Assembly: GCF_000011365.1 (NCBI RefSeq)
Contig: NC_004463.1
Coordinates: 5,132,001-5,196,000, forward strand
Direction: 5' to 3'
DNA: 64,000 bases
Source of the DNA: Bradyrhizobium diazoefficiens USDA 110
GTDB lineage: Bacteria; Pseudomonadota; Alphaproteobacteria; Rhizobiales; Xanthobacteraceae
A model generated the notes under the pieces. It made no database searches. It saw nothing but the letters and a program-made list of their open reading frames with translations, and was not told the DNA's origin. The position numbers and the translations under genes are program-made. Below are positions 1 to 9,396 of this stretch, piece by piece; position 1 is the stretch's first letter; the number at the start of each line of letters is the position of its first letter.

Positions 1-721
1 GCGGACGTCCAGGACTTCGATTCGCCCGTCGGCAAAGGCGCATGCCGAGAAGCGACTGTCCCGTCCGCAGCGCGACGAAGCTGGCACGCTGATTGACACC
101 CTTGTTGCCGAAATCGATCAGACCGGAAATCGTCAGCACTCGATTGGCGCCGGCCGTGGCTTGCAAGTTCAGCTTGTCGCCGACGGTAGCTCCGAGATTC
201 TTGGCGAGTTCGGTGCCGATGATGACGTCCTCACTGGTCAAACGCGCCTCGCCGGCCGCGATGTAGTCCGGCACCTTGACGATGTCGAAATACGTTTCCG
301 GTTCGATCCCTGTCAGCGTCACCGCCCGGCTGGCGTCGCCACGTATGGCCAGAACAGATCCGGTGATGGTCGGCGAGACCGCGGTGACTTCGGGCATGGC
401 GAGCATCTGGCCGCGGATCTTCGGCCACTGGTCGATCGAGATCACCCGCTGGCTCGGACGCTGCACTGCAGCATCCTCGATCTCCCCGGCGGCATTGCGC
501 AAGGGACGCGCCACCTGATCCGGCGTGAGGAGCTGGATCTGGGGCTGGGAGGTCAGCACGCGCTTGATAAAATTCGCCTCGAGGCCGGCGAGCATCGCAG
601 ACATGAAGACGATCACACCGACGCCGATCGAGATGCCGCCGACGATGAAGATGGTTTGCAACCTCCCCTCTCGCAGGAATCGTACGGCGGCAATCCACTC
701 GAATGGGAGCCAGTGGTTCAT
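1..721 (-). CDS. ABC transporter permease (MacB/FtsX-like), partial
   Basis: This is the 5' part of an inner-membrane permease that runs off the window. Its ATG overlaps the stop of the upstream HlyD gene (ATGA, 718-721), so the two are translationally coupled. The product begins MNHWLPFEWIAAVRFLREGR, followed by a first membrane segment (IFIVGGISIGVGVIVFMSAM) and a periplasmic MacB/FtsX-type domain. With the adaptor it should form an exporter; the substrate cannot be read from the sequence. Near position 40 the reading appears to shift by one base (see findings), so the gene may be frameshifted. Confidence 0.75.
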   Translation of the reverse strand, partial: MNHWLPFEWIAAVRFLREGRLQTIFIVGGISIGVGVIVFMSAMLAGLEANFIKRVLTSQPQIQLLTPDQVARPLRNAAGEIEDAAVQRPSQRVISIDQWPKIRGQMLAMPEVTAVSPTITGSVLAIRGDASRAVTLTGIEPETYFDIVKVPDYIAAGEARLTSEDVIIGTELAKNLGATVGDKLNLQATAGANRVLTISGLIDFGNKGVNQRASFVALRTGQSLLGMRLCRRANRSPGRP

Positions 722-2022
722 GGCAGGACGGGGCGCACGCGCTGCCCGGTAAGGACGCCGGAACTCTGCGGGATCGCAATGTCGCCGGGCTGCATCCCCT
801 CGACAATTTCGATCTGGCTGTTGCCGCGCAAGCCGACCTTCACCGGATGCTTTGCGGCCCGGCCGTTCTTTACGGTCATCACCCATGCTTGCCCCGACAG
901 GATCTCACGCACCGAGCGCACAGGAAGGACCTCGGCATTGTCCTTCGCTGCGACCTCAATGTCGACCGAGACCGTCATATCCTGACGTAAATAGTCCGGC
1001 GGCTCCTTTACCGTCAGTTTCACCTCCACGGTCGCGCGGGAAATGTCGACGCCGGGATTGATGTAGGTGACGGTCGCAGAAAAGTGCCGATCCGGATAGG
1101 CATCGGCAGATGCGAGCGCCGTCTGCCCGAGCGCGAGCCTGCCGAGGTTCCGCTCATCGATCTGGAGCACCAGTTGCAGTTCACCCGAGGGGGCCAGAAC
1201 CAACAAGGCCTTCCCCGCCTGCACCACGGTGCCGCGTTCCACGCTACGGGTGATGAGAACGCCGTCGCGGGGGGCAACGATCGTGGCATAGCCCAGGCGA
1301 GATTCTGCGGTGTCGAGGTTGGCGCGTGCCTGATTGAGCTGTGTCTGCGCCATGACGTGATCGCTGCCGCCGGGGCTCGCGGTATAGACCTGAAATTCCG
1401 TCGCGCGCTTTGCGGCACGCGCGACATCGAGCGTCTTCTGCGCGTCGTCGAGGGCGGCTCGCGTCGCATAGCCGTTGCGTTCGAGCTGCGCGGTACGGTC
1501 ATAAGTCTGCTGGGCGTTCCGAAGCGTCGCCTCGGCCTGGGTCTGCGCTTCCTTCGCCGAAGGAAGCGTGAGCTCCTCGAGCTGCCTGATGCGCGCTTCG
1601 GCCTGCGCGACCGCGCCCTGCGCTTGCACCACGCTCGCCTTCGACTCACGCGCCTCAAGGGCAATCAGCGGCTGGCCCTTGGTGACCCTCTCGCCCTCCT
1701 GGACCAGCACATCCTCCACGGTCCCGGTAATCTGACTGCCGATCTCCACCCGGTATGGCGTCTCGACATGCCCGCTCGCCACTACGGTTTCAACCAATCG
1801 TCCACGTGCGACCCGATCGACCACGACGGCAGGTCCGAGCAGGACCCGGATGCCCTGCCATGCGCCAAGGCCGAGCAGGACAACAACCGTCAGGAGGAAC
1901 CATTTATGAGTGATGATGCCCGACCAGGCCGACGCGACGGAAATCGGGTCGATGCGTCTTTGATTTGGTAATGGTAGACTTTGTTCGGCCATGGCTACGC
2001 TGCACGGATCGCACCGGTTCAT
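718..2022 (-). CDS. HlyD/MacA-family periplasmic adaptor subunit
   Basis: Membrane-fusion protein of 434 aa that would link the ABC permease encoded just downstream to an outer-membrane channel. It has an N-terminal anchor (KWFLLTVVVLLGLGAW), a lipoyl/barrel-sandwich half (GSQITGTVEDVLVQEGERV), an alpha-helical hairpin rich in Ala, Gln and Glu, and the second lipoyl half (APRDGVLITRSVERGTVV). I chose the ATG at 2022 because GGAGGGG lies about 8 nt upstream; other in-frame starts at 2043 and 1992 have no good ribosome site. It is divergent from groEL and may share the FixK-type box at 2149, though its leader would be long. Confidence 0.85.
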   Translation of the reverse strand: MNRCDPCSVAMAEQSLPLPNQRRIDPISVASAWSGIITHKWFLLTVVVLLGLGAWQGIRVLLGPAVVVDRVARGRLVETVVASGHVETPYRVEIGSQITGTVEDVLVQEGERVTKGQPLIALEARESKASVVQAQGAVAQAEARIRQLEELTLPSAKEAQTQAEATLRNAQQTYDRTAQLERNGYATRAALDDAQKTLDVARAAKRATEFQVYTASPGGSDHVMAQTQLNQARANLDTAESRLGYATIVAPRDGVLITRSVERGTVVQAGKALLVLAPSGELQLVLQIDERNLGRLALGQTALASADAYPDRHFSATVTYINPGVDISRATVEVKLTVKEPPDYLRQDMTVSVDIEVAAKDNAEVLPVRSVREILSGQAWVMTVKNGRAAKHPVKVGLRGNSQIEIVEGMQPGDIAIPQSSGVLTGQRVRPVLP

Positions 2023-2148
2023 CTGGCGATCCCCTCCTCTCAACTATTGGGTTCAGAAATACCGCCGCGATGCCTTTGGCGGATTGCGCTAGGTCAAGTC
2101 CCGATCAGCCACTTCTTCACCGGCCGGCTCAATAACCTCCGCCTCTGG

Positions 2149-2162
2149 TTGACCAAGATCAA
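2149..2162 (+). promoter_or_regulatory. FixK/FNR-type box upstream of groEL
   Basis: TTGACCAAGATCAA fits the TTGA-N6-TCAA half-site pattern known for FixK2/FNR proteins. The centre is about 41.5 bp upstream of a likely start near 2197, and a TACAAA hexamer at 2182-2187 sits where a -10 would be. The groEL ATG follows at 2234. Confidence 0.7.
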
Positions 2163-2233
2163 ACTGAGCCGGACGCAGTCGTACAAAAGTGGCGCGCAGG
2201 GTAACGCCAACTACGACACCTTGAGGCATTGAA

Positions 2234-3859
2234 ATGGCACACAAACAAGTCCTGTTCCATTCAGCAGCCCGCGAGAAGATCTTGCGCGGCGCGTCTCTCC
2301 TTGCAGACGCGGTGCGCGTGACGCTCGGCCCGAAGTCGAAATCAGTCCTGATCCAGAAGGGATGGGGAGCGCCGATCGTCTGCAACGACGGGGTCACCAT
2401 TGCCAAGGAATTCGACTTGAAGGATGCCGAAGAGAACCTTGGCGCTCAGGTGTTGCGTCAGCTCGCGGAGAAAACCGGCGACGTCGTCGGCGACGGCACC
2501 AGCACGTCTACCATCCTTGCACATGCCATCCTGTCGGACGGGGTTCGCAATGTTGTGGCTGGCGCGAGCGCGATCGACCTCAAACGTGGCCTCGATCGCG
2601 GAACGCAGGCCGCCATCGCCGCATTGCGCGCTATGGCAACGCCCGTAAAATCCAGGGCGGAGAAGGTGCAAGTCGCCACGATTTCGGCCCACAACGATGC
2701 GTCGATCGGCGAACTCGTAGCCGATGCGATCGAGAAGGTCGGCGGCGACGGCGTGATATCGGTCGAGGAGTCCAAGACGACCGAAACGCTTCTGGACGTC
2801 GTCGAGGGAATGAAATTCGACCGGGGTTTTCTTTCACCCTATTTCATCACCGATGCCGACCGGATGGAATCGGTGTTGCAGGATCCCTACGTCCTGCTCT
2901 GCGACCACAAGATCGGCGCATTGCGCGATCTGGTTCCCCTTCTCGAGCAGGTCGCCAAGAGCGGTCAGCCGCTTCTGATCATTGCCGAGGACATCGAGGG
3001 CGAAGCGCTGGCCACTCTCATCGTCAATCAATTGCGGGGCGTGCTCAAGGCTTGCGCCGTCAAGGCCCCCGGGTTTGGTGACCGGCGCAAGGCCATGCTC
3101 GAGGATATCGCGATATTGACCGGCGCTCAGGTGATCTCGGAAGAGATCGGCTTGAACTTGGAGAACGCCACCCTGCAACAACTCGGTCGTGCCGCGCGCG
3201 TGGTCGCCGACAAGGAGAATACAACGTTGATCGGCAGCGGTGGCGATCGCACCCGCATCGATGCACGACTGGGCCAGATCCGGGTCGAAATCGAAAAGAC
3301 GACTAGCGATTACGATCGCGAGAAGCTCGAAGAGCGCCTCGCCAAGCTGTCGGGAGGCGTCGCGGTGATCCGGGTGGGAGCGCCGACCGAGGCCGAAATG
3401 AAGGCGAAGAAGGAAGCTTTGGACGATGCAATCAGTTCGACGAAAGCGGCGGTCGCGGAAGGCATTGTGCCCGGTGGCGGGCTGGCTCTGCTCCGTGCAG
3501 TCGCGGCCGTGGCCAAGGAGGAAGCGGCCTGTGAGGGCGACGAGCGGACCGGCGTACAGATCCTGAGACGCGCTCTTGAGGCTCCGGCGCGCCAGATTGC
3601 CGAGAATTCCGCGGCCGACGGAGGCGTCGTGGTTGCGCGGATGCTCGAAGGTGAAGGCAGCATTGGCTTCGATGCCTCCCGCAAGGTCTATGTCGATCTC
3701 GTCGCGGCTGGCATCGTCGATCCGGTCAAGGTCGTACGGACAGCCCTCGAAAACGCGGTCTCGGTCGCGAGCGTGCTCCTTCTGACCGAAGCGACGATGA
3801 CGGAAATCCCGGAGCCGAAACGCGAGAGACTGCCCGAACCGGACTTGGCGGTGCAGTAG
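2234..3859 (+). CDS. groEL: GroEL-type chaperonin (orphan, no adjacent groES)
   Basis: Full-length 541-aa Hsp60 chaperonin, expected to refold proteins in an ATP-driven double ring in the cytoplasm. The ATP-site motif [11 protein letters not shown] is at residues 86-96 with the catalytic Asp at 87; [14 protein letters not shown] and the [11 protein letters not shown] segment are intact. It differs from housekeeping copies: the C-terminus ends in a charged [16 protein letters not shown] with no GGM repeats, and no groES lies beside it, so it must borrow a co-chaperonin. It is probably a stress- or oxygen-induced paralog, given the FixK-type box upstream and the stress genes around it. Confidence 0.97.
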   Translation: MAHKQVLFHSAAREKILRGASLLADAVRVTLGPKSKSVLIQKGWGAPIVCNDGVTIAKEFDLKDAEENLGAQVLRQLAEKTGDVVGDGTSTSTILAHAILSDGVRNVVAGASAIDLKRGLDRGTQAAIAALRAMATPVKSRAEKVQVATISAHNDASIGELVADAIEKVGGDGVISVEESKTTETLLDVVEGMKFDRGFLSPYFITDADRMESVLQDPYVLLCDHKIGALRDLVPLLEQVAKSGQPLLIIAEDIEGEALATLIVNQLRGVLKACAVKAPGFGDRRKAMLEDIAILTGAQVISEEIGLNLENATLQQLGRAARVVADKENTTLIGSGGDRTRIDARLGQIRVEIEKTTSDYDREKLEERLAKLSGGVAVIRVGAPTEAEMKAKKEALDDAISSTKAAVAEGIVPGGGLALLRAVAAVAKEEAACEGDERTGVQILRRALEAPARQIAENSAADGGVVVARMLEGEGSIGFDASRKVYVDLVAAGIVDPVKVVRTALENAVSVASVLLLTEATMTEIPEPKRERLPEPDLAVQ

Positions 3860-3944
3860 CGGTCCTTATCACGCAGAGAGTTCCCGCATTCGGCCACCGC
3901 CGTTCGATTCAATCGAGGACCGCGCTTGGCGGGAGACAGGAACG

Positions 3945-4166
3945 ATGCCTTATCGATCAAACGATGATCTTCCCGCGAGATTGCGACGTCACCTGCCGCC
4001 TCACGCCCTGGACATCTACAGGGAGGCGTTCAACCACTCCTTTGCCTCGCATGTCGGAGACATTCGCCAGGAAGAGATAGCACATCGAACGGCTTGGTCC
4101 GCCGTCAAGCGCTCATACATGAAACTCGCGGACCGCTGGGTGCCGAAATCGGCACATAGCGATTGA
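3945..4166 (+). CDS. ChaB family protein
   Basis: Small 73-aa protein with the ChaB pattern: MPYRSNDDLPARLRRHLP, then HALDIYREAFNHSF and HRTAWSAVKRSYMKL. ChaB was named as a regulator of a cation exchanger in E. coli, but its biochemical role is poorly defined. It lies between groEL and hsp20 on the same strand, 85 nt after groEL, and may be cotranscribed with groEL. Confidence 0.8.
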   Translation: MPYRSNDDLPARLRRHLPPHALDIYREAFNHSFASHVGDIRQEEIAHRTAWSAVKRSYMKLADRWVPKSAHSD

Positions 4167-4338
4167 GCGTCGCGGTTGTTCGTAAATTGAAATACGTCTG
4201 CCTCCTTGCCGCATTTTCGCGCGGACACGTGCAGGGCAACGATTTCGCGGCACACCTTTCTTGGAACTCTGACAGCGCGTTTCTGGAGAAATGTCGCAGT
4301 CTGTCGATTCAACGAAATTCGCCGGCTCAATTTCCGGC

Positions 4339-4352
4339 TTGAGCAAAATCAA
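4339..4352 (+). promoter_or_regulatory. FixK/FNR-type box upstream of hsp20
   Basis: TTGAGCAAAATCAA matches TTGA-N6-TCAA. Its centre is about 80 bp before the hsp20 ATG at 4425. A GCTAAT hexamer at 4373-4378 is placed as a -10 for a start near 4387. Confidence 0.65.
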
Positions 4353-4424
4353 ATTTCAAACCGACGACCGTGGCTAATCTCCTTTCGCGACCGAGATGGT
4401 CAAACCTCGGAAGGAGATATCATC

Positions 4425-4946
4425 ATGGCAACCGAAACCAAGCTGCCCGTCACAAAATCCCCCACAGCCCCCGCTGTCGCCGGAGAGACTTGGCGACCCT
4501 TTCAGGCATTGAGAAACGAAATCGACCAGATCTTTGACGATTTCGGTAACGGCTTCTGGAACCGACCGTTCCGTTCGCTGGCACGGCTCGAGCGCGACTT
4601 CTCGAAGTCGATCTCTGCGCCGGCCGTAGACGTCGCCGAGAGTGACAAAGCGTATGAGATTACGGCCGAGCTTCCGGGTCTCGACGAGAAGAACATCGAC
4701 ATCAAGGTCGCCAACGGCGGTCTTACGATCAAGGGCGAGAAGCGCGAGGAGACCGAGGAAAAGAATAAGGACTACTACGTCTCCGAGCGCCGCTACGGCA
4801 CCTTCGAGCGCTATTTCACCCTGCCGGAGAGCGTCAACGCCGACAAGATCGAGGCTACCTTCAAGAACGGCGTGCTGAAGGTCGTGCTTCCGAAAACCGA
4901 GGAGGCGCAGAAACCGGCCAAGACGATCAACGTGAAGGCGGCTTGA
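4425..4946 (+). CDS. Hsp20 family small heat shock protein
   Basis: ATP-independent holdase of 173 aa. The alpha-crystallin domain spans about residues 65-165 (APAVDVAESDKAYEITAELP through GVLKVVLPK). The conserved core is intact, including the GVLKVVLPK tail strand. The ATG at 4425 has a strong AAGGAG 8 nt upstream. It probably works with the GroEL and DnaJ-like chaperones of the same island, and has its own FixK-type box. Confidence 0.95.
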   Translation: MATETKLPVTKSPTAPAVAGETWRPFQALRNEIDQIFDDFGNGFWNRPFRSLARLERDFSKSISAPAVDVAESDKAYEITAELPGLDEKNIDIKVANGGLTIKGEKREETEEKNKDYYVSERRYGTFERYFTLPESVNADKIEATFKNGVLKVVLPKTEEAQKPAKTINVKAA

Positions 4947-5020
4947 GCCTGCCAAGGCGGGGCTGCATCGAGCGCAGCCTCGCCCCACATTTGCAACACT
5001 ATCGATATTGAGGGCACGTC

Positions 5021-5743
5021 ATGCACGCACTTCACGTGATGACCAGAGACGTTGTTGCCGTGACGCCTCATACGACGATCGAAGAAGCCGCCAAGATCAT
5101 GCTCCGGATGCACATTAGCGGCCTACCTGTCATCGACGATGCCGGCAATCTCGTTGGCATTGTCTCGGAAAGCGACTTCCTCCGTCGCAGCGAAATTGGC
5201 ACCGGTCGCAAGCACGCGGCCTGGCTCAAATTCTTCATGGGACCTCGACGGGCAGCGGCCGAGTTTGTTCACGAAAGCGGCCGAAAGGTGGAAGATGTCA
5301 TGACGCGGCAGGTTGTCTCGGCCCGGGAAGAGACATCCCTGGTCGACGTGGTCGACTTGATGGAGAAGCACGACATTAAACGCGTCCCGGTGATGCGCGG
5401 CGAGGCGACGATCGGGATCGTTACGAGAAGTAATCTGCTGCAGGCGATGGCAAGCCTCGCACACGAGATTCCGGACCCGACCGCCGATGACGAGCACATT
5501 CGCGAGCGTATCACGCGAGCGGTCAACGCCGCCGACTGGCGTCCGATCGGCTCCAGGGTCGATGTCCGCAAGGGCGTCGTCCATCTGCACGGCCTGATTA
5601 CGATCGACCAAGCGCGGCGGGCGACGATCGTCGCCGCCGAAAACACCAGCGGTGTCAAGGAAGTCCATGACCACCTTTGCTTAGTTGATTCATACACCGG
5701 CTACTACGTGGAATCGCCGGAAGACTTGAGGGCCGCGGGCTGA
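5021..5743 (+). CDS. CBS domain pair plus BON domain protein
   Basis: Cytoplasmic 240-aa protein with two CBS motifs (about residues 1-60 and 90-150; VMTRDVVAVTPHTTIEEAA and VMTRQVVSAREETSLVDVV) and a C-terminal BON domain (about 165-235). CBS pairs bind adenosyl nucleotides and act as energy or redox sensors, but no target can be inferred. Two other intact genes here share this plan (7591-8349 and 12475-13161), and the broken one at 10515-10883 carries the CBS pair. It lies 74 nt after hsp20 and may be read through from it. Confidence 0.92.
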   Translation: MHALHVMTRDVVAVTPHTTIEEAAKIMLRMHISGLPVIDDAGNLVGIVSESDFLRRSEIGTGRKHAAWLKFFMGPRRAAAEFVHESGRKVEDVMTRQVVSAREETSLVDVVDLMEKHDIKRVPVMRGEATIGIVTRSNLLQAMASLAHEIPDPTADDEHIRERITRAVNAADWRPIGSRVDVRKGVVHLHGLITIDQARRATIVAAENTSGVKEVHDHLCLVDSYTGYYVESPEDLRAAG

Positions 5744-5766
5744 ACGCCGGCGAATTGGAAGCCGCT

Positions 5767-5946
5767 ATGCTTGGATGGATCGTCCGGGTTCTCTTTACGA
5801 TAGCAGCGCCGATCACGGCGCTGTTCGTTTCGCGAGACGCGTTGAACTTCGGCCTCATTCAAACCATTGTAACGATGCTCCTCGTCACGGCTCTTGTCGG
5901 CTTGATCGCCGCCTACTCCGGGCGTGACCGAGGCGTCCCCCACTAA
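5767..5946 (+). CDS. small two-helix membrane protein
   Basis: A 59-aa protein of unknown function that is almost entirely hydrophobic, with two predicted membrane helices (WIVRVLFTIAAPITALFV and IQTIVTMLLVTALVGLIAAY). ATG at 5767 is preceded by GGAA; a TTG at 5755 is also possible. It follows the CBS-BON gene by 23 nt on the same strand, so it may be in the same transcript. Confidence 0.6.
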   Translation: MLGWIVRVLFTIAAPITALFVSRDALNFGLIQTIVTMLLVTALVGLIAAYSGRDRGVPH

Positions 5947-6036
5947 GCAGATACGCCCCGAGGGCTGGTGAAGCCGCGCGGATTTCCGGGCGCTCGCGGT
6001 TTCGCCATTGATGCGCAGATCCGCGCAGGAGGGACC

Positions 6037-6777
6037 CTACTGGGCAGCCGCAAAAAGCCTCCTGACCGCGTCTGCTGGCGCTGCAAAAGCAAAGCCACTC
6101 TTTCGCGCAACGACGACGCCGATTAGCTTACCCTTCAGATTCACCAGCGCGCCGCCCGAACTGCCCTGGCTGACCAGGACGTCTGATTGGATCAGATCGC
6201 TGCTCGCAATGCCTGGGCAGGAACGATGCAAAGCTGACACGATGCCAAACGTCACGCTCTGTCCCCAATCTTGCGGATTTCCAATCGTGATCACCGGCTC
6301 CCCCACGTCGGGCGTACCCAGGTTCTCCAGAGTCAACGCCTGAAGGTTGCCGGGTTCGACCCGGAGTAGCGCAACGTCATCTCGCTCGGATCTTACCAGC
6401 ACAACGGCATCAAGCGCTCGTCCGTCCTGGGGACGTGCCTGTACGACGGTCGCGTTTGCAACCAAGTGATTTGCAGTGACAATCAAGCCTGCCAGGGCGT
6501 CGACCACGACGCCCGCTCCCTGCCACTCTCGAGGCGAAGGAGGGTCTGGAAAGCTGGCTTCGGGATCAAATACTCGCGGCTCTGATGCCACGCCCCAGCC
6601 TCGTATTCCAACCACAGCAGGCGAGACGCGCTTCACAAGAGCGGTAAAGTCCGTCGTCGGAAACATCTCTCCTGGATCTTTATAGTCCTTGGCCCAACAA
6701 CCGGCGACACCGAAAACCAGCGCCAGACTGCATACGACGACGGCGATCCAATCTCGGCGCAAGATATTGCGTAGCAT
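6037..6777 (-). CDS. trypsin-like (HtrA/DegP-type) lipoprotein protease without PDZ
   Basis: Probable envelope serine protease of 246 aa. The signal peptide ends in a lipobox (FGVAGC, Cys about 27), implying lipidation. The triad is visible: His in IVTANHLV (about 104), Asp in ERDDVALL (about 134) and Ser in QGSSGGALVN (about 207). There is no room for a PDZ domain, so it is shorter than DegP. The ATG at 6777 follows GAGAGG; a GTG two codons upstream is less likely. Its role is probably periplasmic protein quality control in the stress island. Confidence 0.88.
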   Translation of the reverse strand: MLRNILRRDWIAVVVCSLALVFGVAGCWAKDYKDPGEMFPTTDFTALVKRVSPAVVGIRGWGVASEPRVFDPEASFPDPPSPREWQGAGVVVDALAGLIVTANHLVANATVVQARPQDGRALDAVVLVRSERDDVALLRVEPGNLQALTLENLGTPDVGEPVITIGNPQDWGQSVTFGIVSALHRSCPGIASSDLIQSDVLVSQGSSGGALVNLKGKLIGVVVARKSGFAFAAPADAVRRLFAAAQ

Positions 6778-6993
6778 GGCCACCTCTCAGGCAATCCAAG
6801 TGAAGTTACCTGAACAGCAGCCTAGTGATCTGAGGCAGGCGCGATTTGAGGATTCGCAAACTCTGCCTCGCCCTTCTCGCGAAACCAGGCCTACGGATAC
6901 CTACTTAGGTGAAGCTCCCGAATTTAGGCCCGTCGCCTGATGCGGTACGAAGGGTTCTCCAGTACAGCGTTCGGCTTGCCAGTGGAGCCCGCA

Positions 6994-7209
6994 ATGAATC
7001 ACTCGATTTACACCGCGGACAGGGCAACCCACCTGAAGGTGGTGGTCTCTGTGCTACTCGTCGGCATTGCAATCGTGGCGGCAACACTGACCGTGCGGCT
7101 AACTCATCCAGCAACAAGTGCGCAGATCACGGCGACGCACACCGTCTACAAGCCCCACCGAAGCCACGCCCTCACCGAAATGGCACAAATTGGGAAGGAC
7201 TCGATCTAG
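6994..7209 (+). CDS. small single-pass membrane protein
   Basis: A 71-aa protein beginning MNHSIYTADRATHLK, with one membrane helix (VVVSVLLVGIAIVAATLTV) and a short basic tail. Small proteins of this shape are common in rhizobia and have no known function. GGAG precedes the ATG at 6994. It is divergent from the protease gene. Confidence 0.65.
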   Translation: MNHSIYTADRATHLKVVVSVLLVGIAIVAATLTVRLTHPATSAQITATHTVYKPHRSHALTEMAQIGKDSI

Positions 7210-7231
7210 CTCGATCGGCCGAGGACATCAA

Positions 7232-7387
7232 ATGAGCAACGAACTAGTCAAGGTCTTGATACTATTTGCCCTCTACGCGGCTCTTGAAATCGCGCTCTAT
7301 TCCTCATCGGTCGGGAGACTGGTCTCCCGCGCTGTCCGCGCGGCGAGACTAACCCTAAGCGAACAGGACGCCCGGACGGCCGAATGA
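7232..7387 (+). CDS. small membrane protein
   Basis: A 51-aa product (MSNELVKVLILFALYAALEI...) with one hydrophobic helix and a charged C-terminus ending in SEQDARTAE. It starts 22 nt after the previous small membrane gene and is likely in the same operon. No function is recognised. The following 200 nt hold no other gene that I can support. Confidence 0.5.
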   Translation: MSNELVKVLILFALYAALEIALYSSSVGRLVSRAVRAARLTLSEQDARTAE

Positions 7388-7590
7388 AGCGCATCTGCGC
7401 TCAGCTTGACCCTTGCGCCCCCCGATTTGGCGGCTTTGGAGCACCATCGGTCATCACTGCGTGAGGGCGACTGATACCATAGGGGTAAGATCAGTCCCGA
7501 CTGCGTGTCGTCATCGAACAGTATGGAGATCTACCAGCGATTATGAAACGAGACCGCGAGCTCGACTGACGCCGCCCGCTCCTCTCGGCG

Positions 7591-8349
7591 CTACAGCGGT
7601 TCGTCATCCAGCGTGGAGGGCTCCATCTGGAGCGAAACGAAATCGCCTCCACCGTAATCGTCCTCCGGGTCCGGACGGGAAGGCTGAACACAGAGGCGGT
7701 CATCTACTCGAAGAACGCCAGGAACGTTCTCGCAAGCTACGATGGCAGCGCGGTGTGCGCTCTCGCCCCTGATAACACCACGGAGCGAGACCGCGCCGTC
7801 CCTTACCCTGACGTTCAAGCCGATCGGCTGCCACGGTGTCTTGGCCAGCGCGGCGAGAACCGCCCGACGGAGCTGATTGTCGCTCCCGGAATAGCCCGAA
7901 GCGCCTGTCAGTGGTCCAGCAACGGCGGACAGGAAGTCGGAACGTGTGATGATTCCGACGATACGATCAGCGCGCATGACCGGAATGTGATTCAGGTGCC
8001 GACGCTCCATCACGTCCGCCACCTCATCGAGAGGTGCCTGCTCGTTGGTGGTCACAGGCTGACGGGTCATCACCTGCTCGACCTTGCGACCGCGCTCCTT
8101 CACGAACTCGCTGGCGACTCGCTCAGCCCCGAGCAGGAGCGAAAGCAATCGATTGCGCTCATGCTCGGTTCCGATCTCGCTCCGCCTGAGAAAATCGCTC
8201 TCGCATATAATGCCGACGAGATTATCGGCCGAATCCACGACAGGCAGCCCGCTGATATGATGCGCAAGCATCACTTTGATTGCGTCCGTGATCGGAGCCT
8301 CGGGCCGTATCGACACTACCTGCCGTGACATTATCTGATACGCCCGCAC
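7591..8349 (-). CDS. CBS domain pair plus BON domain protein
   Basis: A 252-aa paralog of the gene at 5021. The two CBS motifs begin YQIMSRQVVSIRPEAPITDA and VEQVMTRQPVTTNEQAPLDE; a BON domain follows (about 165-230). I place the start at GTG 8349, with CCGGAG 7 nt upstream; the longer reading to 8388 would run into the expected transcription start. It is divergent from the cytochrome c gene and shares a perfect FixK-type box with it. Possible energy/redox sensor; target unknown. Confidence 0.9.
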   Translation of the reverse strand: MRAYQIMSRQVVSIRPEAPITDAIKVMLAHHISGLPVVDSADNLVGIICESDFLRRSEIGTEHERNRLLSLLLGAERVASEFVKERGRKVEQVMTRQPVTTNEQAPLDEVADVMERRHLNHIPVMRADRIVGIITRSDFLSAVAGPLTGASGYSGSDNQLRRAVLAALAKTPWQPIGLNVRVRDGAVSLRGVIRGESAHRAAIVACENVPGVLRVDDRLCVQPSRPDPEDDYGGGDFVSLQMEPSTLDDEPL

Positions 8350-8396
8350 GCCTTCACTCCGGAGACAAAGAGGTATTTGCTGCGTCAACTAACGTC

Positions 8397-8410
8397 TTGA
8401 TCGAGATCAA
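8397..8410. promoter_or_regulatory. perfect FixK/FNR-type box between CBS gene and cytochrome c
   Basis: TTGATCGAGATCAA has complete TTGAT and ATCAA arms. It lies between divergent genes, at a distance that would suit activation of both: starts near 8362 (minus) and 8445 (plus), with coding starts at 8349 and 8465. Confidence 0.8.
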
Positions 8411-8464
8411 CGCCGGGACGGGCGGAGATGGCAACTTGACAACCAATATCGGAAGTCTTCGATC

Positions 8465-9172
8465 ATGCGCCTGAAAACGCTTCTCTCGGTCGCGATTCTT
8501 GTAACGCTGTCGGCGCCCAGCGTCGGGACGCCGGCCGACCCGTCTGCAACACTGTCCGATCTCATGACCAGACTTCAGCTTCAGCACGCAAAGCTATGGT
8601 TTGCGGGCAAGCTGAGCAATTGGGGCCTGGCCGACTACGAGCTTCAACAAATCGACGCCAATCTTGAAGCCACGGGCAAGTTGCAGGCTGACCCGTCGCA
8701 AGCCAATCGTGCCAAGCGACAACTTGATGCAGTACGCCAGGCAATCCATTCGAAGGACTTGCCCGGGTTCATGTCGTCGTATGCCACCATGACAAACGAA
8801 TGCAACTCCTGTCACCGCGGTAGTGGGTATCCCTCGGTCGCGATCCAGATTCCGCTCACCTTGCCGGTGCCCAACCAATTGTTCGTCGACCAGGTGACTG
8901 AGGGGCGATCGCTAGCCCATTCATCTTGCGGGACATGCCATGTCGTTTCCGACGGGGTAAGGGAAGCGCCTGCATTCCGCCCATCGCCACCTGGCTTCCT
9001 GGAGATAGTCAACCGGCCGTCGTTCTCCGCTGACGAACTTCGACGATTTTTGGCATCAAGCCATCGTCGTCTTGGACCAGAACAGTTAATGCCAAATCCG
9101 AGGCTCTCGGAATACCAGATTGAGGCTATCGTGGCCTACCTCGAGACGTTGAGAGCGGGCCAATCTCGCTGA
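8465..9172 (+). CDS. secreted di-heme c-type cytochrome
   Basis: A 235-aa protein with a Sec signal (LLSVAILVTLSAPSVGTPA) and two CXXCH heme sites: CNSCH at about 113-117 and CGTCH at about 155-159. The second half resembles a monoheme cytochrome c domain, with a late Met (EQLMPNP) as possible axial ligand. Expected to act in the periplasm as an electron carrier or sensor. Control by a perfect FixK-type box suits a role at low oxygen. Confidence 0.88.
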   Translation: MRLKTLLSVAILVTLSAPSVGTPADPSATLSDLMTRLQLQHAKLWFAGKLSNWGLADYELQQIDANLEATGKLQADPSQANRAKRQLDAVRQAIHSKDLPGFMSSYATMTNECNSCHRGSGYPSVAIQIPLTLPVPNQLFVDQVTEGRSLAHSSCGTCHVVSDGVREAPAFRPSPPGFLEIVNRPSFSADELRRFLASSHRRLGPEQLMPNPRLSEYQIEAIVAYLETLRAGQSR

Positions 9173-9313
9173 GACAAGCCTACCGGGCAGGCGGTCACCG
9201 TCGCACTTTTGATTTATAAGATCTACGCTGAACCAGGAGCAGTGACAAAGAGCGTCCATCTTGGGCAAAACGGGCCCTTCGCCGGCTCCACTGCGCGCCT
9301 GTTCTAAATGTCC

Positions 9314-9396
9314 CTATTTTCTCAGGCGCGGCTCGAGCGCCACGAGCATCTCCGTGCGCCCCACTATACCCGCAAGCTTTTTGTCCCGAAGGACTA
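9314..9396 (-). pseudogene. 3' fragment of CBS gene split by IS630-type element
   Basis: This is the end of the CBS gene whose 5' part is at 10515-10883. Removing the insertion and one TA copy joins the reading frame exactly: QISQVL continues as VLRDKKLAGIVGRTEMLVAL and then EPRLRK and TAG at 9314-9316. It completes the second CBS motif. Confidence 0.85.

Noticed and set aside
161..985. A 274-aa plus-strand frame over the ABC permease and adaptor genes.
   Set aside because: It lies opposite two recognisable coupled genes and has a shadow-type composition.
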